Positions 52,246-60,871 of a stretch of 64,000 nucleotides of DNA are shown in pieces (the stretch's first letter is position 1; each line of letters starts with the position of its first letter). This DNA is from Nitrososphaerota archaeon. Its GTDB lineage: Archaea > Thermoproteota > Nitrososphaeria > Nitrososphaerales > UBA183. The translations under genes and the position numbers were made by a program. Location of the stretch: positions 34,378 through 98,377 of the forward strand of contig JAFMAU010000003.1 in NCBI GenBank assembly GCA_029784825.1, written 5' to 3'. The notes beneath the pieces were generated by a model that was not told where the DNA came from, did no database searches, and worked only from the letters and a program-made list of their open reading frames with translations.

Positions 52246-53730
52246 ATGGCCGCAGGCAGCGTCCCCCGCGAGAAGATGCTCGTCGACGGAGACTGGGTCG
52301 GCGAGGGCCGCGCAACCATCGATGTGGTCAACCCAGCAACCGAGAGTGTGGTGGCCAGGGTTCCTAAGGGCACCAGGGATGACGCCAAGGCTGCACTGGA
52401 AGCGGCCCAGAGGGCCCAACCCAAGTGGGCCGAGCTCCCGCCCATCGAGAGGGCCTCCTACCTGAAGGAGGTGGCGCGCCTAATCAGGGAGAACAGGGAG
52501 CGCCTCGCCAGGACGCTCACCATGGAGCAGGGGAAGCCGCTCTTCGAATCTAGGCTGGAGGTCGACGGCTCCGCCGCCCATTTCGATTACTTCGCCGAAT
52601 TCGCGAGACGCATAGAGGGCGACGTGCTCCCGAGCGACTATCCCGAGCAGACGATCACTATACTCAAGCTGCCCATCGGCGTGGTGGCGGCAATCACGCC
52701 CTGGAACTTCCCCTCGGCCATGGCGGCCAGGAAGCTGGCGCCGGCCTTGATTACGGGCAACGCGGTGGTCGCCAAGCCATCCAGCAACACCCCGCTCAGT
52801 TCCATCGAGATGGTGAAGCTTGTGGAGAGGGCGGGAGTCCCGAAGGGCGTGGTCAACCTGGTGACGGGCAGCGGTTCCGACGTGGGCGACGAGCTCTGCA
52901 GCAACCCAATCACAGGCCTGATCACAATGACAGGAAGCACAGACGCGGGAAGGAAGATCATGCAAGCCTCAGCCAACCACATGAGCAAGCTCATCCTGGA
53001 GCTAGGCGGCAAGGCTCCGTTCATAGTCTGGCGCGACGCCGACATGGAGTGGGCGCTGAAGTGCGCCATCTGGGCCCGCTTCTGGAACTGCGGCCAGACG
53101 TGCATCAGCTCCGAGAGGATGTACTTGGACAGAAGCATAAGGGAGAAGTTCCTGTCGCACTACCTGAAGATGGCCCGGGAGCTGCGGATGGGCGACCCCG
53201 TTGCCGCAGGAACGGACCTCGGCCCCATGGTCAGCAAGACGGAGAGGGAGACCTCCGAGTCTTTCATCGAGCAGGCCGTGGAAAACGGCTCCAAGGTCAT
53301 CCTAGGGGGCAAGAGGCCCGACAGGCCGTCCAAGGGATTCTACCTCGAGCCCACGGTCGTCGAGGACGTCGCCCAGGACTCGCCGATAGTCCAGGAGGAG
53401 GTGTTCGGGCCGGTGGTCCCTGTCCTGGAGGTGGAGACCTTCGACCAGGCGATATACATGGCAAACGACTCGGACTACGGCCTGGCCTCCTACGTCTTCA
53501 CCAGGGACAACGTCAACGTGATGAAAGCGATGCACAGGATCAAGTTCGGCGAGTGCTACATCAACCAGGTGGGCCCCGAACAGCTCCAGGGCGCGCACAC
53601 GGGGTTCAGGCTGTCGGGCCTGGGAGCCGAAGGGTCAAGATACGGCCTGGAGCTTTACACCCAACTCAAGACCTGCTACGTCGACTGGAGCGAGAGGCCG
53701 AGCCTGCCCTACCTCTTCCCTTACGACTAG
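52246..53730 (+). CDS. Aldehyde dehydrogenase, probable glyceraldehyde dehydrogenase
   Basis: The 494-residue ALDH has PWNFPSAMAARKLAP, LELGGKAPFIVW and the catalytic Cys in NCGQTCISSERMYLD, plus the C-terminal GSRYGLELYTQLKTC. It resembles lactaldehyde/glycolaldehyde and the NADP-dependent glyceraldehyde dehydrogenase of Thermoplasmatales, which oxidises glyceraldehyde to glycerate. Its place between glycerate kinase (divergent) and glucose dehydrogenase (13 bp downstream) supports this. Sulfolobus uses a Mo enzyme for this step instead. Confidence 0.85.
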   Translation: MAAGSVPREKMLVDGDWVGEGRATIDVVNPATESVVARVPKGTRDDAKAALEAAQRAQPKWAELPPIERASYLKEVARLIRENRERLARTLTMEQGKPLFESRLEVDGSAAHFDYFAEFARRIEGDVLPSDYPEQTITILKLPIGVVAAITPWNFPSAMAARKLAPALITGNAVVAKPSSNTPLSSIEMVKLVERAGVPKGVVNLVTGSGSDVGDELCSNPITGLITMTGSTDAGRKIMQASANHMSKLILELGGKAPFIVWRDADMEWALKCAIWARFWNCGQTCISSERMYLDRSIREKFLSHYLKMARELRMGDPVAAGTDLGPMVSKTERETSESFIEQAVENGSKVILGGKRPDRPSKGFYLEPTVVEDVAQDSPIVQEEVFGPVVPVLEVETFDQAIYMANDSDYGLASYVFTRDNVNVMKAMHRIKFGECYINQVGPEQLQGAHTGFRLSGLGAEGSRYGLELYTQLKTCYVDWSERPSLPYLFPYD

Positions 53731-53743
53731 GAGGTGGGAGCAG

Positions 53744-54811
53744 ACGAAGGCAGTCACGGTCATACCCCGGAAGCCCGGCTCCCTCCGCGTGACGGACGTC
53801 GCCGACGCAGCGGCCGGGCGGGGCCAGCTCCTCCTGAACGTGAAACGCGTGGGCGTCTGCGGAACTGACGAGGACATCATCGCAGGATTTTACGGAGAGG
53901 CGCCGAAGGGGTCGCCCTACCTCATACTGGGCCACGAATCTCTCTCCACTGTGGAGGAGGCGGGCCCGGAAACAACGGGTTTCAGAAGGGGTGACCTGGT
54001 CGTCCCGACGGTCAGACGCGACTGTCCCGAGGAGTGCCTGAACTGCCGGAGCGGAGAGTCGGACATGTGCATGACGGGCCACTACAGCGAGCACGGCATC
54101 AAAGGCCTGCACGGCTTCGCGTCGGAGCTCGCGGCGACAGACGCGCGCTTCGTGGCCAAACTGCCGCAGTCCCTCTCCGAGGCCGGGGTCCTCCTCGAAC
54201 CGCTCACCATAGTCGAGAAGGGCGTCGCACTCACCTTCGCAGCTCAGAATGCTCGCATGAAGTGGGAGCCCGGGAGGGCCCTTGTCCTTGGTTCTGGGGC
54301 CGTTGGCCTGCTTGCCACCGCTGTCCTGAGACTTCGCGGACTCTCTGTAGACGCGGTGGCCACGAGGCCCGCCGACGCGCCAAAGGCCAGACTCGTCTCG
54401 TCCCTCGGTGCAACGTATGTCGACGCCAAAGAGACGCCCATCTCCTCCCTTGGGAGGAGCTATGACATCGTCTTCGAGGCCACGGGTTCCACCGACGTGG
54501 CCCTGGAGGCCCAGAACCTAACGAGGGTGAATGGCGTCGTTTCCTACGTTGGCATCTACAGGTCCAAGGTCGAGACCGAGGACGCGGGCAGCCTCTTCAC
54601 GGACTTGGTGCTCGGAAACAGGCTCCTCTTCGGGTCCGTCAACGCCAACATATCCTACTTCCGCCAGGGGTCCGACGACCTGGTCAAGGTCGCCAGGGAG
54701 TGGCCGGGCTTCCTGGAGAAGATGATTACTGAAAAGGTTCCGCTGGAGAAGGCAGAGCAGGCCTACGGCCCGAAGGGAGATGAGAGTGTGAAGACCGTCG
54801 TGGAGATGTGA
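53744..54811 (+). CDS. gdh: Glucose 1-dehydrogenase (zinc-dependent MDR)
   Basis: The 355-residue protein has the GDH pattern VGVCGTDEDIIAGFYGEAP, LILGHESLSTVEE and four Cys (DCPEECLNC, DMCMTG) of the structural zinc, then the Rossmann motif LVLGSGAVGLLA. It oxidises glucose to gluconolactone. The family N-terminus (KAVTVIPRKPGSLRV) starts at an ACG codon at 53744 with a GGAGGTG at 53730-53736; the first conventional start is GTG 53789, which would remove the N-terminal strand. ACG as a start, or an ATG to ACG change, is implied. Confidence 0.85.
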   Translation, partial: TKAVTVIPRKPGSLRVTDVADAAAGRGQLLLNVKRVGVCGTDEDIIAGFYGEAPKGSPYLILGHESLSTVEEAGPETTGFRRGDLVVPTVRRDCPEECLNCRSGESDMCMTGHYSEHGIKGLHGFASELAATDARFVAKLPQSLSEAGVLLEPLTIVEKGVALTFAAQNARMKWEPGRALVLGSGAVGLLATAVLRLRGLSVDAVATRPADAPKARLVSSLGATYVDAKETPISSLGRSYDIVFEATGSTDVALEAQNLTRVNGVVSYVGIYRSKVETEDAGSLFTDLVLGNRLLFGSVNANISYFRQGSDDLVKVAREWPGFLEKMITEKVPLEKAEQAYGPKGDESVKTVVEM

Positions 54812-54992
54812 GTCCGCGCGAACTAGATCTTTCATGTCACAGTCGAGGGAAATTCGAGTTCGGCGCAAGAACCTCTTTCAAGATTGCGCGTCGGGGGGTC
54901 TTCAAGTACCCGCTCCTGGGCCTGGTTGACGATGCTTGACGACTCGGCCCACCACGGCTAATATTAAGAACGGAACCGGGGCTCAAGGAACT

Positions 54993-56819
54993 GTGGCCCA
55001 GTTATTCGAAGTCCCCAGCAAGGAGCCCTACAAGCCCATTTCGGGCTACGGAGTCATAGGCAACACCAGGACAGTAGCCCTGGTTGGCTACGACGGCTCC
55101 ATAGACTGGTGCTGCCTTCCCAAGTTCGACTCGCCGAGCGTCTTCGCCGCCCTCCTGGATGCCAAGAAGGGCGGGAGGTGGGTGATACAGCCGTCCGGCG
55201 ATTCTGTCTCTTCGCAGAGCTACCTGGAAGACACAAACATCCTGCGCACCGACTTTCGAATCGACACCTCGCACGTGCAACTTACGGATTTCATGCCGTG
55301 CTCCCACACCAGCGAGGCCTGGTCGACGCCGCCAGAGATCCACAGGGTGGTCTCATGCATCAGCGGCTCTTCGGACATGAGGTTCGTCTTCAAACCGGTC
55401 TTCGAATATGGTGCGAAAATCCCCAACGTCGTCAGGGCCGAGCACGGTCTCGCCATGAAAGAGGAGAAGCACGAGATGGTCCTCTCCTGGTCAGTCCCCT
55501 GCGAAGCTTCCCAGGACGGCGCGGACGGGACCTTCCACATCGAGCAAGGCGAGAAGAGAGCCTTCGTTCTCAGCTACGGCGAAGCGATCCCAAGAAGGAC
55601 AGAGGAGTATCATGTGGAGCGGCAGCGTGCGAGGACGGAGGTCTTCTGGCTGGACTGGGCGTCGCAGCTGCGCTACAGGGGGAAGTGGCGGAGCCAGGTA
55701 GTCAGGTCTGCCCTCGCACTGAAGCTGCTCGTCTATTCCCCGACCGGTGCCATAGTCGCAGCCCCAACGACCTCCCTGCCAGAGGCGCTGGGAGGAAACA
55801 GGAACTGGGACTACAGGTACTCCTGGATCCGGGATTCCGCCAATTCGCTCTGGGCGTTCCACATCCTCGGGTGCAGAACTGAGACAGAGGCCTATCTCCA
55901 CTGGCTGATCGACAACAACCCTTCGCTCGACCTCGACCTGAGGCTGATGTACGACGTCGATGGGAGCACCAACATAGCCGAAAGGGAGCTGAAGCACCTA
56001 GAGGGATACAAGGGGTCGAGCCCCGTCCTGGTCGGCAACGCTGCTGTAGAGCAGCTCCAACTCGACGCCTACGGCTACATGCTCGACTCGCTCTACTTCT
56101 CCCACAGGCACGGCAAGGCGGTGAGCGAAGAGATGTACTACAGGTTCGTCAGGCCGCTCGCCAACTACATTGTCGAGCACTGGACCGAACCAGGCAACGG
56201 CATCTGGGAGATAAGGAACAGGAAGGAGCACTACGTCTACACGAAGGCGTGGTCCTGGGCCGGACTAGACAGGGCGGCGAAGATTGCGAGGGCCACCGGA
56301 CATGTCGAAGACATATCCGAGTGGAGGGCCATCCAGAGGAAGATCAAGGCCGAAGTGATGAGGAAGGGGTGGAGCACGACGAAGCGGTCGTTCGTGATGC
56401 GCTACGGGACCAATGACCTCGACGCGTCCGTGCTGATGCTGCCGCTGATAGGGTTCATTGACGTCGGCGAAGAGAAGGCGGTGGCGACCATCGACGCGAT
56501 CGGGAAGGAACTGGGGAGGGGCGCCCTCCTCTACCGATACATTGCCAAGGACGGCCTGAAGAAGAAGGAGGGAGCGTTCCTTCTGTGCGGCTTCTGGCTC
56601 GTCTCCTGCTTAGCGAAGATGGGAAGGACCGAGGAAGCGCTCAAGAACTTCGAGGAGCTCGCAGGCTACGCCAACCATTTGGGGCTCTTCTCGGAGGAGG
56701 TCGACCCTGACACCCGCCAGGCCCTGGGGAATTTCCCTCAGGCCTTCAGCCACATGGGCCTCATACTTGCCACCAACGCCCTCGACAAGGCGCTCGGCGA
56801 AAACCAAGCACAGCAATAG
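54993..56819 (+). CDS. GH15 glucoamylase/trehalase-type hydrolase
   Basis: The 608-residue enzyme has the GH15 landmarks: ISGYGVIGNTRTVALVGYDG with IDWCCLPKFDSPS, NWDYRYSWIRDSANSLWAF, acid Glu in GNGIWEIRNRKEHYVYTK and base Glu region FSEEVDP, then GNFPQAFSHMGL. It releases glucose from starch, glycogen or trehalose; no signal peptide is seen, so it is cytoplasmic. GTG at 54993 is about 27-34 nt after TAATATTA at 54959-54966, so this start is preferred to a TTG at 54936. It can feed the glucose dehydrogenase just upstream. Confidence 0.88.
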   Translation: MAQLFEVPSKEPYKPISGYGVIGNTRTVALVGYDGSIDWCCLPKFDSPSVFAALLDAKKGGRWVIQPSGDSVSSQSYLEDTNILRTDFRIDTSHVQLTDFMPCSHTSEAWSTPPEIHRVVSCISGSSDMRFVFKPVFEYGAKIPNVVRAEHGLAMKEEKHEMVLSWSVPCEASQDGADGTFHIEQGEKRAFVLSYGEAIPRRTEEYHVERQRARTEVFWLDWASQLRYRGKWRSQVVRSALALKLLVYSPTGAIVAAPTTSLPEALGGNRNWDYRYSWIRDSANSLWAFHILGCRTETEAYLHWLIDNNPSLDLDLRLMYDVDGSTNIAERELKHLEGYKGSSPVLVGNAAVEQLQLDAYGYMLDSLYFSHRHGKAVSEEMYYRFVRPLANYIVEHWTEPGNGIWEIRNRKEHYVYTKAWSWAGLDRAAKIARATGHVEDISEWRAIQRKIKAEVMRKGWSTTKRSFVMRYGTNDLDASVLMLPLIGFIDVGEEKAVATIDAIGKELGRGALLYRYIAKDGLKKKEGAFLLCGFWLVSCLAKMGRTEEALKNFEELAGYANHLGLFSEEVDPDTRQALGNFPQAFSHMGLILATNALDKALGENQAQQ

Positions 56820-57273
56820 TCGACGCTTCAGGGAGCGCGTCTACCGCCGGGCTCAGGGAAAGTGGCAGGGAACAGCGTGAATCCAGCGCAGGCGGGGCGA
56901 GACAGCGAGATCAGTCGCGCTACATGGCGTGAGAATCAGCAGTGGGGCATCCTCGGTCTGCGCTCTGCTGACGTTCAGTCGAAGAACCTCACCTCCACGG
57001 GTTCCTTTCTCCCTGTACTCCCTCATTCCGCAGTAGGTGACTGTCATGGACAACGCGATGATTACACCGAGTCCGAGAGCCTCTTTGGGCATCCCAGGTC
57101 GAGCCGGGTCACGACCGTGCTGCGCGATATCAGGAGTACTTCAAGAACCTCGTTGAATTGGGCATACTCCGCGAGTTCGGTAAGGGGTCGCCTGGCCCTG
57201 ACCCTTTCGGCCAAACATGGACATGCGGCGCCGAAGGGTGGTCCGCTTAAATTCTCCACGGGACTGATTAGTT
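56820..57273 (+). other. Interval with possible gene relic
   Basis: No clear gene. On the plus strand between about 57080 and 57249 a start-less frame reads RYQEYFKNLVELGILREFG then GKGSPGPDPFGQTW, which has coding-like composition and may be the end of a lost gene. CTTAAATTC at 57247-57255 is the promoter of the next gene. No copy of the tRNA-Ser 3' end was seen here. Confidence 0.3.
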
Positions 57274-57492
57274 GTGAATATCACAATTCGGATTTCTGAT
57301 GAGTTGTTCGCCTTCTACTCGGCGTATCTTAAGGCCCAGAACACCAACTGCGGCGAGTACATTGCAAGGCTTCTTCGGGAGGACGTCAATGCCATAATAG
57401 AATCACTAGAACCAGGAGACATTCCCTTTCTGTTCAACTTGCCTTCCTCGCTCAGAGTCAAGGTTACGACTGATTCGCCTTCCGCTCCATGA
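57274..57492 (+). CDS. Small ribbon-helix-helix-like protein
   Basis: The 72-residue protein begins NITIRISDELFAFYSAYLK, then EYIARLLREDVNAIIESLE, which fits a ribbon-helix-helix DNA-binding fold (strand, then two helices). The GTG start lies about 22 nt after a TATA-like element, so it is leaderless. It converges with a second, clearer ribbon-helix-helix gene, overlapping by 29 bp. It is probably a regulator or antitoxin of the integrated element. Confidence 0.5.
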   Translation: MNITIRISDELFAFYSAYLKAQNTNCGEYIARLLREDVNAIIESLEPGDIPFLFNLPSSLRVKVTTDSPSAP

Positions 57493-57625
57493 GTAGTTTC
57501 ACAGCCTTCTCGAAGGCGTGGGATCTGTTCCTGAAGTTGTCTTCTCTGACCTGCGAGTCTATCCAGTCCAGTACCTTCTTGTCAACCGCTATGGAGACCT
57601 TCTCCTTGACCAACAGTCCCACCAC
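57464..57625 (-). CDS. Ribbon-helix-helix (CopG/Arc-like) protein
   Basis: A 53-residue frame from GTG 57625 to TAA at 57464 reads KEKVSIAVDKKVLDWIDS, then NFRNRSHAFEKAVKLLMERK. This is the classic archaeal ribbon-helix-helix pattern: a strand with alternating residues, a helix, the RNRS turn and a second helix. An in-frame TAA upstream at 57638-57640 limits the start. The inverted repeat at 57651-57677 lies in its promoter, so autoregulation is likely. Confidence 0.6.
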   Translation of the reverse strand: MVGLLVKEKVSIAVDKKVLDWIDSQVREDNFRNRSHAFEKAVKLLMERKANQS

Positions 57626-57650
57626 TGCTCTAGTCGGTTATTCTCCCTTG

Positions 57651-57677
57651 TTACTACCCGGTCATACTGGGTAGTAA
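57651..57677. repeat. Perfect inverted repeat with 9-bp arms, likely operator
   Basis: TTACTACCC (57651-57659) and GGGTAGTAA (57669-57677) are perfect inverted arms around a 9-nt spacer. The right arm runs into a TATA-like GTAATATAC serving the plus-strand gene at 57717, and the left arm is 26 bp from the minus-strand RHH start. Its position between divergent genes fits a ribbon-helix-helix operator. Confidence 0.55.
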
Positions 57678-57716
57678 TATACGGCCTTGCGATATGGGCT
57701 TGGATGTCAAGGTATC

Positions 57717-57914
57717 ATGTCAGGAACAGGCGATGACAAAAGCGATTCATCCAGCAGCTCGAGTGCAAAGCCCAAGTTGTGTGTCTTCTGTGCTCTCTCT
57801 CATCCCGCGAGAGAAGGTTACGAGCTGATTGCGTGGCAAGGCGATAGGTGCGAATGCAAGAAGAGTGGGTGCAAACACACTTCCGGGGACAAGGTCGATG
57901 AGGTGCTGACTTGA
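57717..57914 (+). CDS. Small Cys-rich protein, possible zinc-binding
   Basis: The 65-residue protein has a Ser/Asp-rich start (SDSSSSSSAKPK), then CVFCALSH, and CECKKSGCKH, giving five Cys and two or more His that could bind one or two Zn ions. The ATG at 57717 follows the GTAATATAC element by about 38 nt; an in-frame TTG at 57687 is an alternative. No family is recognised. It belongs to the element region downstream of the inverted repeat. Confidence 0.45.
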   Translation: MSGTGDDKSDSSSSSSAKPKLCVFCALSHPAREGYELIAWQGDRCECKKSGCKHTSGDKVDEVLT

Positions 57915-58037
57915 TATCCTAATCATCTTTGCAGAAGCGTGGCTGTCCATGTCGTTAATGATGTCGCCCATGGAGCCCTGAGTCTATGCTAACGCTCATT
58001 AATCCCGCGGCATCTTCTTCCTGATGAGGTAAGGGGA

Positions 58038-58508
58038 ACGAAAACTACAATCGTAGCTGCAGGTGCGACGCTCCTATTCAATGTCGTAAGGGGAGCTGCG
58101 GCTGGGTACACATTCTACTTGCTATATGAGGTAGGGCCCGTCCAACCATCTTCGGCGTATGCGCCCTCCCTCGCATTGACTTCCGCGGTCAGCCTCGCTC
58201 TATATCCGATTCCGTTCCTCTTTTTCTTCTGGGTGGGATGGAATGCGAAAAATCTCGCAAGAAATCTTGGTTCCCTAACCCTAGCCCTATTTGCCGGTTC
58301 CCTCTTCGGATACCTTGCTGGTTTTGCAGCGATGATTCTAGCGTACTCGGTCTCGGTCCCACTTGTCACCAGCGTCGACATCTTCGGAACCCTCCAATTC
58401 ACTTTTCTGGCCTTCAGCGCGACGGCCATGGCCTATCTCTGGAAGTCCAAGGGTGTTTCCTCGGCTGTGGACAACCCGCTTGTAGCTGGGCTTCACGCAG
58501 GAGGCTAG
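58038..58508 (+). CDS. Four-helix membrane protein with a possible ACG start
   Basis: The frame from ACG 58038 encodes about 156 residues with four hydrophobic segments: TIVAAGATLLF, the LALTSAVSLALYPIPFLFFF region, LALFAGSLFGYLAGF and FTFLAFSATAMAYL. The first conventional start is TTG 58119, which would cut off the first helix. GAGGT at 58026-58030 precedes the ACG, and a TATA-like CATTAAT lies near 57997-58003. No family is recognised. Element cargo is likely. Confidence 0.4.
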   Translation, partial: TKTTIVAAGATLLFNVVRGAAAGYTFYLLYEVGPVQPSSAYAPSLALTSAVSLALYPIPFLFFFWVGWNAKNLARNLGSLTLALFAGSLFGYLAGFAAMILAYSVSVPLVTSVDIFGTLQFTFLAFSATAMAYLWKSKGVSSAVDNPLVAGLHAGG

Positions 58509-58683
58509 TGGTGCCTTTTGGTTGTAGGCGTACTTCTCGCTTCAATACAACGGGTGAGGGAAGCGTTCGAATCGACGAACAGACGGGTGGTCATTTGTCC
58601 GAATTGTGAAGGTCATAACCACTCTGGCTACTTCAGAGGGCCGTCCGACTCGAACCTGAATTCCGGCATGGCTTCCCTCTTGA

Positions 58684-59620
58684 CTGAAACAGACAATCGA
58701 AGAGTTCTTTCACAGATTAGCTCGCAATCTTCTCAAACCTGGTGAAAAGTCAGAACGCACCACAGTAGCATTTTGGGGGTGCCCTAGCGGCCAGGTCGAA
58801 AGCCTCGATCCCGCCAAAATCGCCTTCCTGGGCCCCAACAAGACCAGATTCAGCGTCAACCCCTTCGAACTTCCTCCCGGCTCGGACGAGGACGACCAGA
58901 ACGTGAAGTCTGTTTACATAGGATTCGTGATGAAGGTAATCGAAGAGTGGTACGGCGCAGACCCGAAGAAGACACCACGGATGTTGAGGATCTTCCGCTC
59001 CTTAATCTCATACCTCTACGCTCTGACCGACAGCCCCACGTTCATCGACCTTCATGACATCGTGGTCGGGCTTCAGGCTAGCGACGAAGCCATCCTGAGA
59101 CATGGCGAACGTCCTCGACAAGCTCGAATTTGAGGCTCTGAAGAAGGAGCTCACTTCAATCTCGGATATGAGATGGGAAGCATTCGACCCAGGCCTGACG
59201 CGTCTATCGGAGTTCGCAGTAGACCCCTACCTTCGAAGGCTCTTCGGTGCCGCCAGGCATTCCGCAGTGGGTTTCACGAAGCCCCTCGATCCTGGACGGC
59301 AGACAATCATCCGCGTGCCGAGCCACGAGGTCGGGCTACACATCGGCCCCCTCGTGCAATCTGTAATCCTACTGAAACTATGGTTTGCAGTGCTTTGGAG
59401 GGCCACCAAGGTACCGGTGAGGGAGAGGACGCCCGTCGTGCTGTGGTTGGACGAGTTCCAGGACCTTCAGCGGCTGCAGGCCATCCAGACGATACTCTCG
59501 CAGGCGAGGTCCCAGGGACTCTGCCTGATGCTGAGCCATCAGGCGACTGCGCAGCTCGATGATTCCCTGCTGAGGATCATAATCGGGAACGCGGGCGTCC
59601 AGGGCGCGGGGAGGGTGAGT
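58684..59620 (+). pseudogene. Broken HerA/TraG-like conjugation ATPase
   Basis: An open frame from 58684 without a start encodes HRLARNLLKPGEKSERTTV, then IAFLGPNKTRFSVNPFELPPG and SLISYLYALTDSPTFIDLHD. It shifts frame near 59100; the second part reads MANVLDKLEFEALKKELTSI, VPSHEVGLHIGPLV and the Walker B TPVVLWLDEFQDLQRLQAI, followed by LMLSHQATAQL. This is a VirD4/TraG/HerA-type ATPase, missing its N-terminal Walker A and its C-terminus. It would have powered DNA transfer in a conjugative element and is now decayed. Confidence 0.6.
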
Positions 59621-59639
59621 TTTTCAGCGTGCAACGTGG

Positions 59640-60652
59640 ACACTCCACGAGAACGATCTGGGATGCCTCGCCCTGCGCCTCATCCCTCGACAGTCCGCAT
59701 ATGGCTAGCACGCTCCTGTCCAAGTCCTTACACTCCAGTGCACGCACCTTCTCGACATCTTCGTCCCGAGGGTCCACCCTGCGAAGAGCGAGAGCTTCGA
59801 GTCCGTAAGCTTGTCCGCCATCTAGGTGAGCTGTGTATACCTGAACAGATACGGCCACACCTCTTTCTTCACAACCGCCCTGTTCGCAGAACCTCTGACA
59901 ATCATGCGGAAGTGGGGATAGCTCAGCCCCTCTGCCGTGTGTCCTCTGCCGAGGGCACACCACAATGGTGCGCTGCCGTCACCGCGAGAGGGATGGACGG
60001 AAAGCCATTTCGTCAACGGACGAAAGGACGTGACAAGCGGAATCCTCTTCTGCCCTGTCTTTCCCTTCGTTGAGACCACGCAATAGTCCTGTAGGAATTG
60101 GACTGACCCGACGCGCGTCGACAGAGGCTCTCCGGGACGGAACGCTCCCTCGAACAGCACCGAGATCATGGCCTCGTCCCCAGGATTCCGTGCAGCCTTC
60201 ATCATCGCGACGACGTCGTCCGATGAAAGGAGTTTGTCGGGCGTTACCCTAGACTCCTTCTCCGCCTCAGCAAGGCTCACGTTCAGCCTGATCCATGAGA
60301 CCTCATCTGGGAACGGATTATCGCGAGAGACGCTGCCGCTCCTCAGATACTGGAAGAACTTCTTCAGCGCGAGCTTGTAGCCGTGCTTTGTCCAGATCTT
60401 GTAGTTCGAACGGTTTAGCTATCCGACGAAGGACTCGACCTCCTTCCTCCCTGCGGTTTGGATATCCATGTTCTCTAGTATCCTGAGGCACTGCGCGTGT
60501 CTCAACACCTTGACCGAGGAGAGACCAGAAGCCTGAAGGTGGGTCAGGAACTCGACTCCCTTCTCGCCGTTGGGCATCTCCTTCAGGCGCTCCAGCATCC
60601 TGGTCAGCTTCTCCCTCGTGTAGTAGATGTCTGACTCCTCCCTGCGTTGCAT
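59640..60652 (-). pseudogene. Tyrosine recombinase (integrase), interrupted by two TAG codons and a frameshift
   Basis: Read leftward, an N-terminal SAM-like domain (from MQRREESDIYYTREKL, ending ESFVG) stops at TAG 60419-60421 but continues in frame as LNRSNYKIWTKHGYKLALKK. A catalytic domain follows (ISVLFEGAFRPGEPL with the Arg region, then VWPYLFRYTQLT) and meets TAG 59822-59824, continues as MADKLTDSKLSLFAGWT, and shifts frame near 59755 to reach KDLDRSVLAICGLS. The expected end (SRRYVH then LDRSVLAIYGL) needs the shift. It lies about 45 bp from the tRNA-Ser 3' end, the usual position for an integrase. Confidence 0.7.
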
Positions 60653-60696
60653 GCTCCCCTTACCACAAAAGCGAGGCTCCATACTCTAAGGAGGTA

Positions 60697-60793
60697 CGCC
60701 GGGAAAGGGATTCGAACCCTTGCGACCCGTGAAGGTCACGGGCTTTCTTGGCTGGACTCAAGGCCCGCGCAATAACCACTCTGCCATCCCGGC
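60697..60793 (-). tRNA. tRNA-Ser(UGA) with a 12-nt intron
   Basis: The gene folds as a class II tRNA: acceptor GCCGGGA/TCCCGGC, three-bp D stem GCA/TGC, anticodon stem CGGGC/GCCCG, anticodon TGA at 60758-60760, variable arm GACC/GGTC, T arm AAGGG-TTCGAAT-CCCTT and discriminator G. The anticodon stem only closes if a 12-nt intron (60745-60756, between positions 37 and 38) is removed, the canonical archaeal site. The long variable arm and G discriminator fit serine. The integrase relic begins just past its 3' end. Confidence 0.9.
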
Positions 60794-60871
60794 AGTTCGC
60801 ACGAGGATAGGAAGTCGATTTAACCGTTGAAGCGTTGGGCACAGGAAAATGGTTTTACCCGCTAACATCGG

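Noticed and set aside
52141..52419. Upstream extension of the glycerate kinase frame
   Set aside because: It runs antisense through the start of the aldehyde dehydrogenase gene, and a TATA-like element marks the ATG at 52140 as the start.
56840..56870. CGCCGGG near a GGGAAAG, weakly like the tRNA-Ser 3' end
   Set aside because: Only short pieces match and the order is broken, so it is not accepted as the second attachment site.
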